From Actinomycetospora lutea (GTDB lineage Bacteria; Actinomycetota; Actinomycetes; Mycobacteriales; Pseudonocardiaceae), in assembly GCF_028737205.1 (NCBI RefSeq), contig NZ_JAQZAL010000001.1:1-64000 (forward strand): a stretch of 64,000 nt of DNA, written 5' to 3'. A program made the position numbers and the translations under genes. Positions 26,472 to 34,432 of the stretch are shown piece by piece; the first letter of the stretch is position 1, and each line of letters starts with the position of its first letter. The notes beneath the pieces are model-generated. The model worked only from the letters and a program-made list of their open reading frames with translations, was not told the DNA's origin and made no database searches.

Positions 26472-27784
26472 CAGCTCACGCCCTCCGCGCGCGCCCGCCG
26501 ATCACGCCGCACCGACGCCGGCGCGCCGAGCCACGGGTCGGACCCCTCGCGGGGGACCGCGTGCGACCAGGGCCCCGTCACCGGCGGACGCGGCCCCGCG
26601 GGCCGGGCCGGCGCCGACCGGGCGACGGGCACGCCCGGCACCGGGAACGGGTGCGAGGGCGTGCCCACGACCCGGACCGGGCCCGACACGGGCTCGCGCC
26701 GCACGGGGACCGGACCGGAGTCGGGACCCACGGTCAGGGGTGCCGACGGCGGCGGGGTCCGGGAGGGCGAGCGGCCGGGCCGGCGCGGGACCGGGCGCTC
26801 GACACGGATCTCGGTGATCTCGCCGGGCGCCTCGGGGATCGCGGTGCGCTCCGCACCGCCGGTCCGCCCCCGCGCCGGGGCGGCGACGAGCGCGGGCGGG
26901 CCCCACCCGCGGTCGGCCGCCGCGCGGCCCGCCCCCGGGGGCGGGAGGGGCGCCGCCGCCACCCCGGCCCAGGGCCGGTCGAGCAGCGGGGGCCACGGCC
27001 AGCGCTCCTCGAGCCCCCGGCAGCGCGCACACCCCAGCCCGAGCACCAGCCCGAACACGAGGTGGCCCAGCAGGGAGAGCGTCACCGTGGTGACCGTCAG
27101 CGGGAACATCAGCTGCTCGCCCCGCGGCGCGACGGCGACCGTGGCGATGAGCCCCGTCCACACCGGGAAGACCGCGAACACGACGGCCGCGGCGACCGTG
27201 GCCCGCTCGCCCCACCGGCGCAGCCCGGTAGCGGCGACGAGCACGAAGAACACCACGCCGATGCCGCCGCCGTCGCCCACGTAGCGCCACAGGTAGCCGA
27301 CGATCGCGCCGACGGCGGTGGCCCCACCCTCGGCGCCCAGGATCCAGGTGCCGACCGTGGGGATGAAGTCGCCCCACCACCCCAGCAGGTAGACGGTGTC
27401 GAGGCGCACCGCGTCGTAGACGAGCGTCGCGATCACGCCCCAGACCGCGCCCGTCAGCACGATCCGGTCCTCGCCGACGGGGGAGAACACGGCCAGGAGC
27501 AGCACCGCGAGGGTCAGCGGCACCACGACCAGCCCGGCCGTCACGTTCATCGGGGCCAGGCCGAACACGTGCGCGGAGATCGCGAGCAGCGGCAGCGCGG
27601 CGACCAGGAGGTGCAGCCCCAGCCGGCCGAGGCGGGCCCGGTGCTCGCCGAGGAAGGCGAGCGCGTCGCGCCGGAGCGACCCGGGGTCGGCGGGCAGCTC
27701 CTCGGGCGGCACGGCGAGGGCGGCACGCCCGACGGCGGCGCCCCGCACGGCGGGGCGCCCGTGGGCGCGGGCCGGATGGGTCAC
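26471..27784 (-). CDS. Uncharacterised polytopic membrane protein with proline-rich tail
   Basis: 437 residues. About seven hydrophobic segments lie between residues 55 and 255, with the conserved-looking WGVIATLVYDAVRL, GWWGDFIPTVG and GYLWRYVGDGGG loops, then a CARC motif at the cytoplasmic edge and a 150-residue proline/arginine-rich, probably disordered tail. I do not recognise the family. GTG 27784 is chosen because GGAGGAGAGCTC precedes it at ideal spacing; the open frame reaches 27823. It is translationally coupled to the DUF1996 protein, so both may act in the same envelope process. Confidence 0.7.
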   Translation of the reverse strand: MTHPARAHGRPAVRGAAVGRAALAVPPEELPADPGSLRRDALAFLGEHRARLGRLGLHLLVAALPLLAISAHVFGLAPMNVTAGLVVVPLTLAVLLLAVFSPVGEDRIVLTGAVWGVIATLVYDAVRLDTVYLLGWWGDFIPTVGTWILGAEGGATAVGAIVGYLWRYVGDGGGIGVVFFVLVAATGLRRWGERATVAAAVVFAVFPVWTGLIATVAVAPRGEQLMFPLTVTTVTLSLLGHLVFGLVLGLGCARCRGLEERWPWPPLLDRPWAGVAAAPLPPPGAGRAAADRGWGPPALVAAPARGRTGGAERTAIPEAPGEITEIRVERPVPRRPGRSPSRTPPPSAPLTVGPDSGPVPVRREPVSGPVRVVGTPSHPFPVPGVPVARSAPARPAGPRPPVTGPWSHAVPREGSDPWLGAPASVRRDRRARAEGVS

Positions 27785-27944
27785 GAGCTCTCCTCCACGC
27801 CGCCGGACCGGGACTGCGGTCACCGTGACAGCAGCGGCGACGGCGTGGGTGCCGTTTCGCGGGATTGCCCGTGCACCCGGGAACGACGCGACGGGCCCCG
27901 CCCGGTGTGGGTCCCGTGTCGGGCGCGTGGGGCATCATGGGGAC

Positions 27945-28196
27945 ATGAGCCAGACCGCGGTGCTTCCCGACACCCGCCCGCAGGGGACCGACCGCACGGG
28001 CGACGACGACCCGAAGATGTTCCACTACGTCCGGAAGAACAAGGTGGCCGAGTCGGCGGTCACCGGTTCGATGGTGGTGGCGCTCTGCGGCGAGACCTTC
28101 CCGGTCACCCGCTCGCCCAAGCCCGGTTCTCCGGTCTGCCCGAAGTGCAAGGAGATCTTCAACAAGATGCCCCGCGGCGGTGACGACGGGGAGTAG
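27945..28196 (+). CDS. DUF3039 small zinc-ribbon-like protein
   Basis: 83 residues. The conserved core FHYVRKNKVAESAVTG is followed by ALCGETFPV and PVCPKCKEIF, giving Cys residues placed like a zinc ribbon. Function unknown, conserved in actinobacteria and typically directly upstream of a DEAD/DEAH helicase, as here (45-base gap). ATG 27945 is preceded six bases upstream by CATCAT, possibly a -10 of a leaderless message. Confidence 0.88.
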   Translation: MSQTAVLPDTRPQGTDRTGDDDPKMFHYVRKNKVAESAVTGSMVVALCGETFPVTRSPKPGSPVCPKCKEIFNKMPRGGDDGE

Positions 28197-28241
28197 GCCC
28201 ACGCCGGCCCCTGCCCCGTCCGACTCCGCCCCGGAGGGCCT

Positions 28242-30011
28242 TTGACCACCCGCGCGACCGGTAGCCCGACCAGCACCGATCCCTCGGGAGCACGACCGCT
28301 CCGACAGTGGCAGCGGCGCGCCCTGACCCGGTACCTCAGCGACCGGCCCCGCGACTTCCTGGCCGTCGCGACGCCCGGCGCCGGCAAGACGACGTTCGCG
28401 CTGCGGGCGGCCACCGAGCTCCTCGGCGACCGCACCGTCGACACCGTGACGATCGTCTGCCCCACCGAGCACCTCAAGCACCAGTGGGCCGAGGCGGCCC
28501 GGGGCGCGGGCCTGGCGATCGACCCCGAGTTCTCCAACAGCGTCGGACGCACCTCGACCGACTTCCAGGGCGTCGCGGTCACCTACGCGCAGGTCGCCGC
28601 GCACCCGGTGCTGCACATGAACCGCACCGAGGGCCGCCGCACCCTGGTGATCTTCGACGAGATCCACCACGCCGGCGACGCCAAGTCGTGGGGCGAGGCG
28701 ACGCGCGAGGCGTTCGCGGGCGCCACCCGCCGGCTCGCGCTCACCGGGACGCCGTTCCGGTCCGACGACAGCCCGATCCCGTTCATCACCTACGAGCCCG
28801 ACTCCGCGGGGGCCATGCGCTCGCGGCCGGACCACTCCTACGGCTACGCCGACGCGCTGGCCGACGGCGTCGTGCGCCCCGTGGTGTTCCTGGCCTACTC
28901 GGGGCAGGCGAGCTGGCGCACCAGCGCGGGCGAGGAGATGACCGCGCGGCTGGGCGAGCCCCTCACCCCCGAGCAGAACGCCCGCGCGTGGAAGACCGCC
29001 CTCGACCCCAAGGGCGAGTGGATGCCGGCCGTCCTGCAGGCCGCCGACACCCGGCTCACCCAGCTGCGCCAGGGCGGCGTGCCCGACGCCGGCGGCCTGG
29101 TGATCGCCACCGACCACACCACGGCCAAGGCCTACGCGGCCCTGCTGCGCCGGGTCGCCGGCGAGGAGCCGGTGGTCGTGCTCTCCGACGACCCGAAGGC
29201 GTCCGGGCGGATCGCCGAGTTCTCCCGCACGAACGACCGCTGGCTCGTGGCCGTGCGCATGGTCTCGGAGGGCGTCGACGTCCCCCGTCTCGCGGTGGGC
29301 GTCTACGCGACCAGCGCGTCCACGCCGCTGTTCTTCGCCCAGGCGGTCGGGCGCTTCGTCCGCTCGCGGCGCCCGGGCGAGACGGCCAGCGTGTTCCTGC
29401 CCAGCGTGCCGTCGCTGCTGGCCCTCGCCAGCGAGCTCGAGGTGCAGCGCGACCACGTGCTCGGCGAGCCCCACCGCCCGAAGGAGGGCTGGGAGGACGA
29501 CCTCCTCGAGGCGGCCAACCGCACCGAGGACGAGCCCGGCGAGCAGGAGAAGGCGTTCGAGGCCCTCTCGGCGGAGGCCGAGCTCGACCAGCTGATCTAC
29601 GACGGGTCCTCGTTCGGCACGGCTGCGGGCGCCGGGAGCGACGAGGAGCAGGACTACCTGGGGCTCCCGGGGCTGCTCGAGCCCGACCAGGTGCGCGCCC
29701 TGCTGCGCCGCCGCCAGAGCGAGCAGCTCGACCGCGAGGCCGCCCGCGAGGAGCCGGCCGCCGCGGTGACGACGGCCGAGCACCGGGCCGCGCCCGCCCG
29801 CGAGTTCCGCCGCGACGTCGGTGTGGCCGAGCGGCTCAAGGACCTCCGGCGCGAGCTCAACGCGCTCGTCGCGGCCCACCACCACCGCACCGGCAAGCCC
29901 CACGGGCAGATCCACGGGGATCTCCGCAAGTACTGCGGCGGCCCGGCGACCCCGATGGCGTCGCTCGAGCAGATCGAGGAGCGGATCGCGACCCTGCGGT
30001 CCTGGCGCTGA
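28242..30011 (+). CDS. Superfamily 2 DEAD/DEAH-box helicase
   Basis: 589 residues, of the XPB/UvsW-like group of restriction-type SF2 helicases. Motif I (Walker A) is TPGAGKTTF (about 44-52), motif Ia region VCPTEHLKHQW, motif II DEIHH (about 140), motif III LTGTPFRSD, and motif VI QAVGRFVRSRR (about 367). A C-terminal charged region (about 430-589) may bind nucleic acid. TTG 28242 is used as start because GGAGGG lies just before it and the next in-frame starts would cut conserved sequence. Cotranscribed with DUF3039. Its cellular role has not been assigned to my knowledge. Confidence 0.88.
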   Translation: MTTRATGSPTSTDPSGARPLRQWQRRALTRYLSDRPRDFLAVATPGAGKTTFALRAATELLGDRTVDTVTIVCPTEHLKHQWAEAARGAGLAIDPEFSNSVGRTSTDFQGVAVTYAQVAAHPVLHMNRTEGRRTLVIFDEIHHAGDAKSWGEATREAFAGATRRLALTGTPFRSDDSPIPFITYEPDSAGAMRSRPDHSYGYADALADGVVRPVVFLAYSGQASWRTSAGEEMTARLGEPLTPEQNARAWKTALDPKGEWMPAVLQAADTRLTQLRQGGVPDAGGLVIATDHTTAKAYAALLRRVAGEEPVVVLSDDPKASGRIAEFSRTNDRWLVAVRMVSEGVDVPRLAVGVYATSASTPLFFAQAVGRFVRSRRPGETASVFLPSVPSLLALASELEVQRDHVLGEPHRPKEGWEDDLLEAANRTEDEPGEQEKAFEALSAEAELDQLIYDGSSFGTAAGAGSDEEQDYLGLPGLLEPDQVRALLRRRQSEQLDREAAREEPAAAVTTAEHRAAPAREFRRDVGVAERLKDLRRELNALVAAHHHRTGKPHGQIHGDLRKYCGGPATPMASLEQIEERIATLRSWR

Positions 30012-30041
30012 TCGTCCACGCAGCGTGCTCGCGCGGTGACG

Positions 30042-30057
30042 TGTGGTGCACATCACA
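30042..30057. promoter_or_regulatory. CRP/GlxR-like palindromic site
   Basis: TGTGG-TGCACA-TCACA, one mismatch from the TGTGA-N6-TCACA pattern bound by cAMP-receptor-type regulators. It lies just past the helicase stop and not upstream of any recognised gene, which is unusual for such a site. Confidence 0.45.
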
Positions 30058-30338
30058 CACCGTGGTGTCCCACCGGTGTCGCCGCCGTCGCGGTCCGACA
30101 CGGCGACGACACTCCGTTCACCGCAGCGTCACGAACGGGTGATGACCGCACAGTCGGACCCTGGGTCGCGCCGGACGAAGCCGCTGGACCGGATGCGCAG
30201 CGGTCGAGGATCCGGGGGCGGACGAGCCGCCGCCGGCGGCTCCCGCCGCCGATCCGGGCAGATCGGACAACCGCTCGGGGCCGACCGACCCGGTCGTGAT
30301 CGCCGGCCACGGCGGGGACGATCCGGTCCGCGCACGAC

Positions 30339-30370
30339 GACGGGCGGGGACCCTGGGGTCCCCGCCCGTC
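30339..30370. terminator. Strong hairpin downstream of the DUF7455 gene
   Basis: Perfect 14-bp stem with arms GACGGGCGGGGACC and GGTCCCCGCCCGTC and a CTGG loop. It lies 55 bases after the DUF7455 stop on the minus strand, and on the plus strand is followed by GTTGGTCTCGTTGG, so it may act in both directions. Confidence 0.75.
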
Positions 30371-30424
30371 GCGGTGTTGGTCTCGTTGGTGCTCTTCTCG
30401 AAGAAACTGCTGGTCAGGCGGCCG

Positions 30425-30613
30425 TCATGCGGTCTCTCCAGCCTGCACGTCCACCGACAGCTCCTTCAACTTGGCCTCGTGGGCCCGGGCGTGGTGCCCG
30501 CAGAAGAGGAGTTCTCCACCGGAGGGCAGTACGGCGCGAACCTTCGCCGCTGCACCGCAGCGGTCGCAGCGGTCCGAGGCGGTGAGTTCTGGCCGGGTCA
30601 GGGTGCCGGGCAT
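30425..30613 (-). CDS. DUF7455 small zinc-finger protein
   Basis: 62 residues with the treble of metal ligands CDRCGAAAKV and LLFCGHHARAHE (two Cys, then Cys and His), the DUF7455 pattern of actinobacterial proteins. Function unknown; homologues lie near sigA/sigB in mycobacteria. ATG 30613 has GGAGGGAG at good spacing; ATG 30619, two codons upstream, sits too close to that ribosome site. Followed by a strong hairpin. Confidence 0.88.
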   Translation of the reverse strand: MPGTLTRPELTASDRCDRCGAAAKVRAVLPSGGELLFCGHHARAHEAKLKELSVDVQAGETA

Positions 30614-30951
30614 CGTCATCTCCCTCCGTCGAGGCGTCGGACGGAGGTCCGAGCCCGCGAGCTCCGGTCGAGCGACCGTCGCTTCTCCACTGTGTCAGAC
30701 GCCGACCGCGACCGCTCGTGTTCACGCGCCGCTTTGGCGTCCGTCACGAACCGCTCATCGGTGGTGAGGAACCGTTCGTTCCGGGGTATGGGGCGGGACC
30801 ACCCGATCGGGAGTCGATCTCGAGCGACGAGTGGTGGACGGCCGCGTGCGCGCCGCGCCGCGGACCCCGGTCACGCGCGGAGGCCACCGCCGGACCCGCG
30901 TCGCCCACTAGCCTGTGCGCCACCATGCGGCCGGGTGGAGGGGAGGCTCCT
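30614..30951. other. Intergenic region between divergent DUF7455 and glutamine-synthetase-like genes
   Basis: About 340 bases expected to hold both promoters. A short inverted repeat GGAAC-CGTTC-GTTCC lies near 30770, followed by GGGTATGG, a weak -10 candidate for the plus strand. Nothing else convincing; the open frame covering it is probably non-coding. Confidence 0.4.
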
Positions 30952-32328
30952 GTGGGCGACGACGGGGTGGGCGACATCGCAGAGCGCGCGGGGAGGCTCG
31001 CCGAGCAGCTGCGCGAGCAGGGCGTCGCGGGCGTGACGGTGGTCTGGGCGGACAACAACGGCATCCCGCGCTCGCGCACCGTGCCGGTGGCGTCGCTCCC
31101 GCAGGCGGCCCAGACCGGGATCGGCGTGAGCACCGTCTTCTCGATCTTCGACACCAACGACGGCATCCAGTACGGCGCGCCGGGACGCGAGACGCCCTCG
31201 GGCGATGTCCGCCTGGTGCCCGACCTCGACCGCCTCACGCCGCTGGCCGGCCAGCCGGGCCTCGCCTGGGCGCCGGGCACGCAGGTCACCGTCGACGGGT
31301 CGCCGTGGCCGTGGGACCAGCGCTCGCTGCTCGCGTCGACCGTGGAGGCGCTCGCCGGGCGCGGCTACTCGGCGCTGGTGGGCTACGAGCTCGAGTTCGC
31401 GGTGTCCCTGCCCAGCGAGGACGGGGCGGTCGTCCCCGCGTACCGCAGCCCCGCGTACAGCCCGCACGCCCTGCTGGAGATCGACGCGTTCGTCACCGAC
31501 GTCCTGCGCGACGCGGAGGCCAACGGGCTGCGCATCGGGCAGCTCCACGCCGAGTACGGGCCGGGCCAGGTCGAGCTCTCGCTGGGCGCGGCCGACCCGC
31601 TCAAGGCCGCGGACGACCAGCTCCTGGCCCGCCAGACCGTCCTCGCCGCCGCCGCGCGCCACGGGGTGCGGGTCAGTTTCGCGCCGCTGCCCTCGCTCAA
31701 CCTGGCGGGCAACGGATGGCACGCGCACACCTCGCTGTGGCGCGACGGGACCAACCTGCTCGCCGGCGGCGAGGAGGGCCCGGGCACGGCCGGCAGCGGG
31801 TACATCGCCGGGCTCCTGCGCGACCTGCCGGCCCTCGCGGCGATCACCGCGCCCTCGATCGGCTCGATGGCCCGGCTGCGGCCCGGCTTCTTCGCCGGCG
31901 CCTTCGGGTTCTGGGGGATCGAGAACCGCGAGGCGCCCGTGCGCTACGTGGCGGGCTCCCCGCTGCTCGGGCTGGACCACGCCAACGTCGAGCTCAAGGT
32001 CTCCGACGCCTCGGCGAACCCGTACCTCGCGCTGAGCGCGATCCTCACCGCCGGCGTCGCGGGCGTCGAGGAGAACCTCGTGCCGCCCGCCCCGATCGAC
32101 TCGGACCCCGGAACCTGGAAGAAGAAGGAGCGGGCCGCGGCGGGCCTCGAGATGCTCCCCACGACCCAGGCCGACCAGGAGGCCGCGCTGCTGGCCTGCC
32201 CGCGCCTGACCGATCTGCTGGGCCCCGAGCGGCTCGGTGCCTTCCTGGCGGTGCGCCGCTCGGACGCCGCGTTCGCCGCCGACCGCGAGACCGAGGACGT
32301 GCTCGCGGCCTGGCGCTGGCGCTACTAG
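30952..32328 (+). CDS. Glutamine-synthetase-family ligase
   Basis: 458 residues with the GS beta-grasp N-terminus (VTVVWADNNGIPRSRTVP) and catalytic barrel (YELEFAVSLP for a metal-binding Glu, HAEYGPGQVELSL, the His of NGWHAHTSLW, and the GIENREAPVRYV arginine region). It lacks the adenylylation loop and full length of canonical GlnA, and resembles the gamma-glutamyl-polyamine/amine ligases of actinobacteria. GTG 30952 is preferred because GGAGGGGAGG is six bases upstream; ATG 30925 is an alternative. The amine substrate is unknown. It stands alone between divergent DUF7455 and convergent cysQ. Confidence 0.85.
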   Translation: MGDDGVGDIAERAGRLAEQLREQGVAGVTVVWADNNGIPRSRTVPVASLPQAAQTGIGVSTVFSIFDTNDGIQYGAPGRETPSGDVRLVPDLDRLTPLAGQPGLAWAPGTQVTVDGSPWPWDQRSLLASTVEALAGRGYSALVGYELEFAVSLPSEDGAVVPAYRSPAYSPHALLEIDAFVTDVLRDAEANGLRIGQLHAEYGPGQVELSLGAADPLKAADDQLLARQTVLAAAARHGVRVSFAPLPSLNLAGNGWHAHTSLWRDGTNLLAGGEEGPGTAGSGYIAGLLRDLPALAAITAPSIGSMARLRPGFFAGAFGFWGIENREAPVRYVAGSPLLGLDHANVELKVSDASANPYLALSAILTAGVAGVEENLVPPAPIDSDPGTWKKKERAAAGLEMLPTTQADQEAALLACPRLTDLLGPERLGAFLAVRRSDAAFAADRETEDVLAAWRWRY

Positions 32329-32347
32329 ACGGCTCCGACGGTCCTGC

Positions 32348-33145
32348 TCAGCGCAGCAGGATGTCGAGGATCGCGTCGTGCACGGCGGGGCGGGCGATGA
32401 GCAGGTCGGGGGAGTAGGGGTCGTCCGCCCCGAACGGCAGCGGGCTGCCGTCGAGGCGGGTGACGCGCAGGCCGGCGCCGACGGCGACCGCGGCCGGGGC
32501 GGCGTTGTCCCACTCGTACTGCCCGCCCGAGTGCAGGTAGGCGTCCACCTGCCCGTCGACGACGGCCAGGGTCTTCACACCGGCCGCGGAGAGGGCGACC
32601 GTGCGCACCGGGAAGACGGCGGCGAGGCGGCGCAGCTCGGCGGGCGGCCGGGAGCGGCTCACGGTGATCGTCAGGCCGCGCTCGGGATCGACCGGCGTGT
32701 CCGCCAGCGGCGCCACCGTGTCCGAGTCGGCCAGCTCGCCGCGCGCGGGCAGCGCGACGGCGCCCGCGGCGAGGGCGCCGTCGACGACGAGCGCGACGTG
32801 CACGCCCCACTCGTCGCCGCCGCGGCCGTAGCCGCTCGACCCGTCGAGGGGGTCCACGATCCACAGCCGGTGCGCACCGCGGCGCGGCGCCGGGTCCTGG
32901 GTGCCCTCCTCGGAGAGCACGGCGTCGTCGGGGCGGTGGCGCTGCAGCGCGTCGACCAGGAACTCGTGCGCCTCGGCGTCGCCGCGGTACTCGCGGTCGA
33001 TGCCCGGAACGGTGTCGTCGCGGAGCTCCAGGAGCAGCGCCCCGGTGGCGTCGGCCAGCTCGCGGGCCAGCGCGGCGTCCTCGGCGACGGTGGGCTCGGC
33101 GGCGGTGGTCCCGCGGCCCGTCGGCTCTTCCCTCGCGGCACTCAC
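32348..33145 (-). CDS. cysQ: 3'(2'),5'-bisphosphate nucleotidase, inositol monophosphatase fold
   Basis: 265-residue Mg-dependent, Li-sensitive phosphatase expected to hydrolyse PAP from sulfate assimilation to AMP. Metal-binding motifs are intact: SEEG (about 82), DPLDGSSGY (about 100-108) and the C-terminal WDNAAPAAVAVGAG. The serine in DGSS rather than DGT, and this C-terminal form, match actinobacterial CysQ more than SuhB. GTG 33145 chosen, since the frame upstream to 33178 is unsupported. Fructose-1,6-bisphosphatase or inositol phosphatase side activity is possible, as in mycobacterial CysQ. Confidence 0.83.
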   Translation of the reverse strand: MSAAREEPTGRGTTAAEPTVAEDAALARELADATGALLLELRDDTVPGIDREYRGDAEAHEFLVDALQRHRPDDAVLSEEGTQDPAPRRGAHRLWIVDPLDGSSGYGRGGDEWGVHVALVVDGALAAGAVALPARGELADSDTVAPLADTPVDPERGLTITVSRSRPPAELRRLAAVFPVRTVALSAAGVKTLAVVDGQVDAYLHSGGQYEWDNAAPAAVAVGAGLRVTRLDGSPLPFGADDPYSPDLLIARPAVHDAILDILLR

Positions 33146-33212
33146 CCCCCGATCCTGCCCGACGGTCCGGGGCGGCACCGGGCGGGAAGGCGTGATCCGC
33201 GTCGGGGCCGGA

Positions 33213-33497
33213 TCAGGACTTCTCGGCGGCCGTCAGGACGCCGGCGAGCTCGTGCAGGACGGCGGCGCGCGCCTCGTCGGCGCCGGGGGCGGTGTCCTCG
33301 CGCTGGTCGAGCAGCAGCCGGGCCAGGCTGGCGAGGCTGATCACCTGCGCCGCGAACTCCTCGGGCCCGCCCAGCTCGCCCAGCAGGGCCCCCACGGCCT
33401 CGAGGTCACCGCCGTCCATGCCCTGGATCAGCGCCACGGAGCGTCGGTGGACCTCGGCGGGATCGGTGTCGGGGAAGGGCTGCACGGGGCCCAGCAT
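33213..33497 (-). CDS. Small hypothetical protein
   Basis: 94 residues, mostly helical and acidic: MLGPVQPFPDTDPAEVHRRS, then a leucine/alanine-rich helical segment (VISLASLARLLLDQRE). No cysteines, signal peptide or membrane segment. I do not recognise it. ATG 33497 has no obvious ribosome site; the frame extends to 33578 into the gvpJ 3' region. Codon use is normal for the genome. Confidence 0.5.
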   Translation of the reverse strand: MLGPVQPFPDTDPAEVHRRSVALIQGMDGGDLEAVGALLGELGGPEEFAAQVISLASLARLLLDQREDTAPGADEARAAVLHELAGVLTAAEKS

Positions 33498-33520
33498 GTC
33501 AGCCGGCCCGGGACCCGGTC

Positions 33521-33895
33521 CTACCCGCCGCGCCTGCGTCGCTTCTTCTCCTTGCGCTCCTCGCGCAGCTCCCGCCACGTCTCCTGCCCGGCGTCGAGCA
33601 CGCCCTTCGTGATCCCCTTCGCGGCGCCGTGGGTCACGTTCTCCGTCATGTGGCCCCCCAGCTCGGTCAGCCCCTTGCCGCCCTTCTCATGCAGGTCGAG
33701 GCGGTTGGTGGCCTCGGCGAAGCGCAGGTAGGTGTCGACGCTGGCGACCACGATGCGCGCATCGATGGTGACCAGCTCGATGCCGACGACCGAGATCTTG
33801 ACGAAGGCGTCGATCACCAGCCCCTTGTCGAGGATGAGGTCGAGCACCTCGGCCAGCCCGCCCTGGGGCGAGCGCCGGACAGCGGGGGAGGTCAC
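33521..33895 (-). CDS. gvpJ: Orphan gas vesicle protein GvpJ/GvpA-family
   Basis: 124 residues. The GvpA/J core is clear: [37 protein letters not shown] in pieces, then [16 protein letters not shown] (about 51-66). The family forms or nucleates the gas-vesicle wall. Unlike GvpA it has a long C-terminal extension (about 70-124) ending in a KKRRRRGG basic tail, the GvpJ/GvpM-like minor form. No gvpF, gvpN, gvpL, gvpK or gvpO gene is visible within 30 kb on either side, so it is an orphan here. GTG 33895 start. Confidence 0.85.
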   Translation of the reverse strand: MTSPAVRRSPQGGLAEVLDLILDKGLVIDAFVKISVVGIELVTIDARIVVASVDTYLRFAEATNRLDLHEKGGKGLTELGGHMTENVTHGAAKGITKGVLDAGQETWRELREERKEKKRRRRGG

Positions 33896-34000
33896 GGCGA
33901 GGAGTGTAGGAACGCCGTGGCGAAGGTGACCATCGTCCGGACGGCCCCGTGCGCCCCGCCGACCGCCCGATGACGCGACCCGCCGGGCCCCCCGCTGCCG

Positions 34001-34186
34001 TCAGCAGCCCTCCTCGCCGTCGTCGCGCCGCTCCCGCGCCTCCTCCTCGAGCGCGTCGTCGAGCAGGCGCTCCAGCCCCTGGATGCTGCGGTGGGGGCCG
34101 CGGCGGTCGAGCACGACGGGTTCGTCGGGCTCACCCGCCGCGGCGAGCCCCTCCGTGATGTGATGAACTGTGTACAGACTGTGCAC
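34001..34186 (-). CDS. Possible acidic microprotein
   Basis: 61 residues from GTG 34186: VHSLYTVHHITEGLAAAGEP, then VVLDRRGPHRS and a highly charged C-terminal helix (LERLLDDALEEEARERR). GC-rich third positions are consistent with coding but also with composition artefact. The start codon lies within the direct-repeat element at 34167-34188. Not recognised; no ribosome site seen. Confidence 0.35.
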   Translation of the reverse strand: MHSLYTVHHITEGLAAAGEPDEPVVLDRRGPHRSIQGLERLLDDALEEEARERRDDGEEGC

Positions 34187-34188
34187 AC
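34167..34188. promoter_or_regulatory. Tandem 11-base direct repeats, operator candidate
   Basis: ACTGTGTACAG is followed immediately by ACTGTGCACAC (9 of 11 identical), i.e. same-face repeats one helical turn apart, within locally AT-richer DNA about 80 bases upstream of the zinc-ribbon gene. Regulator unknown. Confidence 0.35.
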
Positions 34189-34267
34189 CGGCGCGGTCGG
34201 CGGCGACGTGCCGCGGTGGGGGGACCCAGTCACGGGAGCGTGGATCCCGCTCGTCAGGAGCCTCGTC

Positions 34268-34423
34268 ATGGACCTCATCGTCAGCCACTGGCACTGCCCT
34301 CGCTGCGACGTCGGCGGTCGGGACCGCGAGCCCGAGCCGTCGTGCTGGAACTGCGGTGGGTCGGCGGTCGTCACCTCCCGCCCGCGGGTGGACGGTGACG
34401 AGCCGCCGGCCCTCACCCCATGA
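34268..34423 (+). CDS. Small zinc-ribbon protein
   Basis: 51 residues with two CxxC knuckles, WHCPRCDVGG and SCWNCGG, and a short charged tail. ATG 34268 has AGGAG eight bases upstream. Such mini rubredoxin/ribbon proteins often accompany amidase or redox genes; it converges with the formamidase gene with a nine-base gap, but on the opposite strand, so co-regulation is not implied. Function unknown. Confidence 0.6.
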   Translation: MDLIVSHWHCPRCDVGGRDREPEPSCWNCGGSAVVTSRPRVDGDEPPALTP

Positions 34424-34432
34424 GGATGCCGC

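Larger units (their letters stand above)
30012..30424. other. 413-base intergenic region with palindrome and strong hairpins, no gene
   Basis: Between convergent helicase and DUF7455 genes. It holds a CRP/GlxR-like palindrome at 30042-30057, a small GC hairpin AGCCGCC/GGCGGCT at 30225-30241, and the 14-bp hairpin at 30339-30370 followed on the plus strand by a T/G-rich stretch. Open frames here look like composition artefacts. A non-coding RNA is possible. Confidence 0.5.
33896..34267. other. Intergenic region upstream of gvpJ and a zinc-ribbon gene
   Basis: 372 bases. Contains a possible minus-strand microprotein gene (34001-34186) and a pair of 11-base direct repeats at 34167-34188. The first 100 bases show nothing recognisable. 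Confidence 0.4.

Noticed and set aside
30036-30299. Small plus-strand protein gene in the 30 kb gap
   Set aside because: No ribosome site, arginine-rich random-looking translation, and two competing frames of similar quality.
30012-30424. Known actinobacterial structured RNAs (6C RNA, Ms1)
   Set aside because: The C-rich hairpin loops of 6C RNA are not present and there is no recognisable Ms1-like layout; left as an unassigned candidate.
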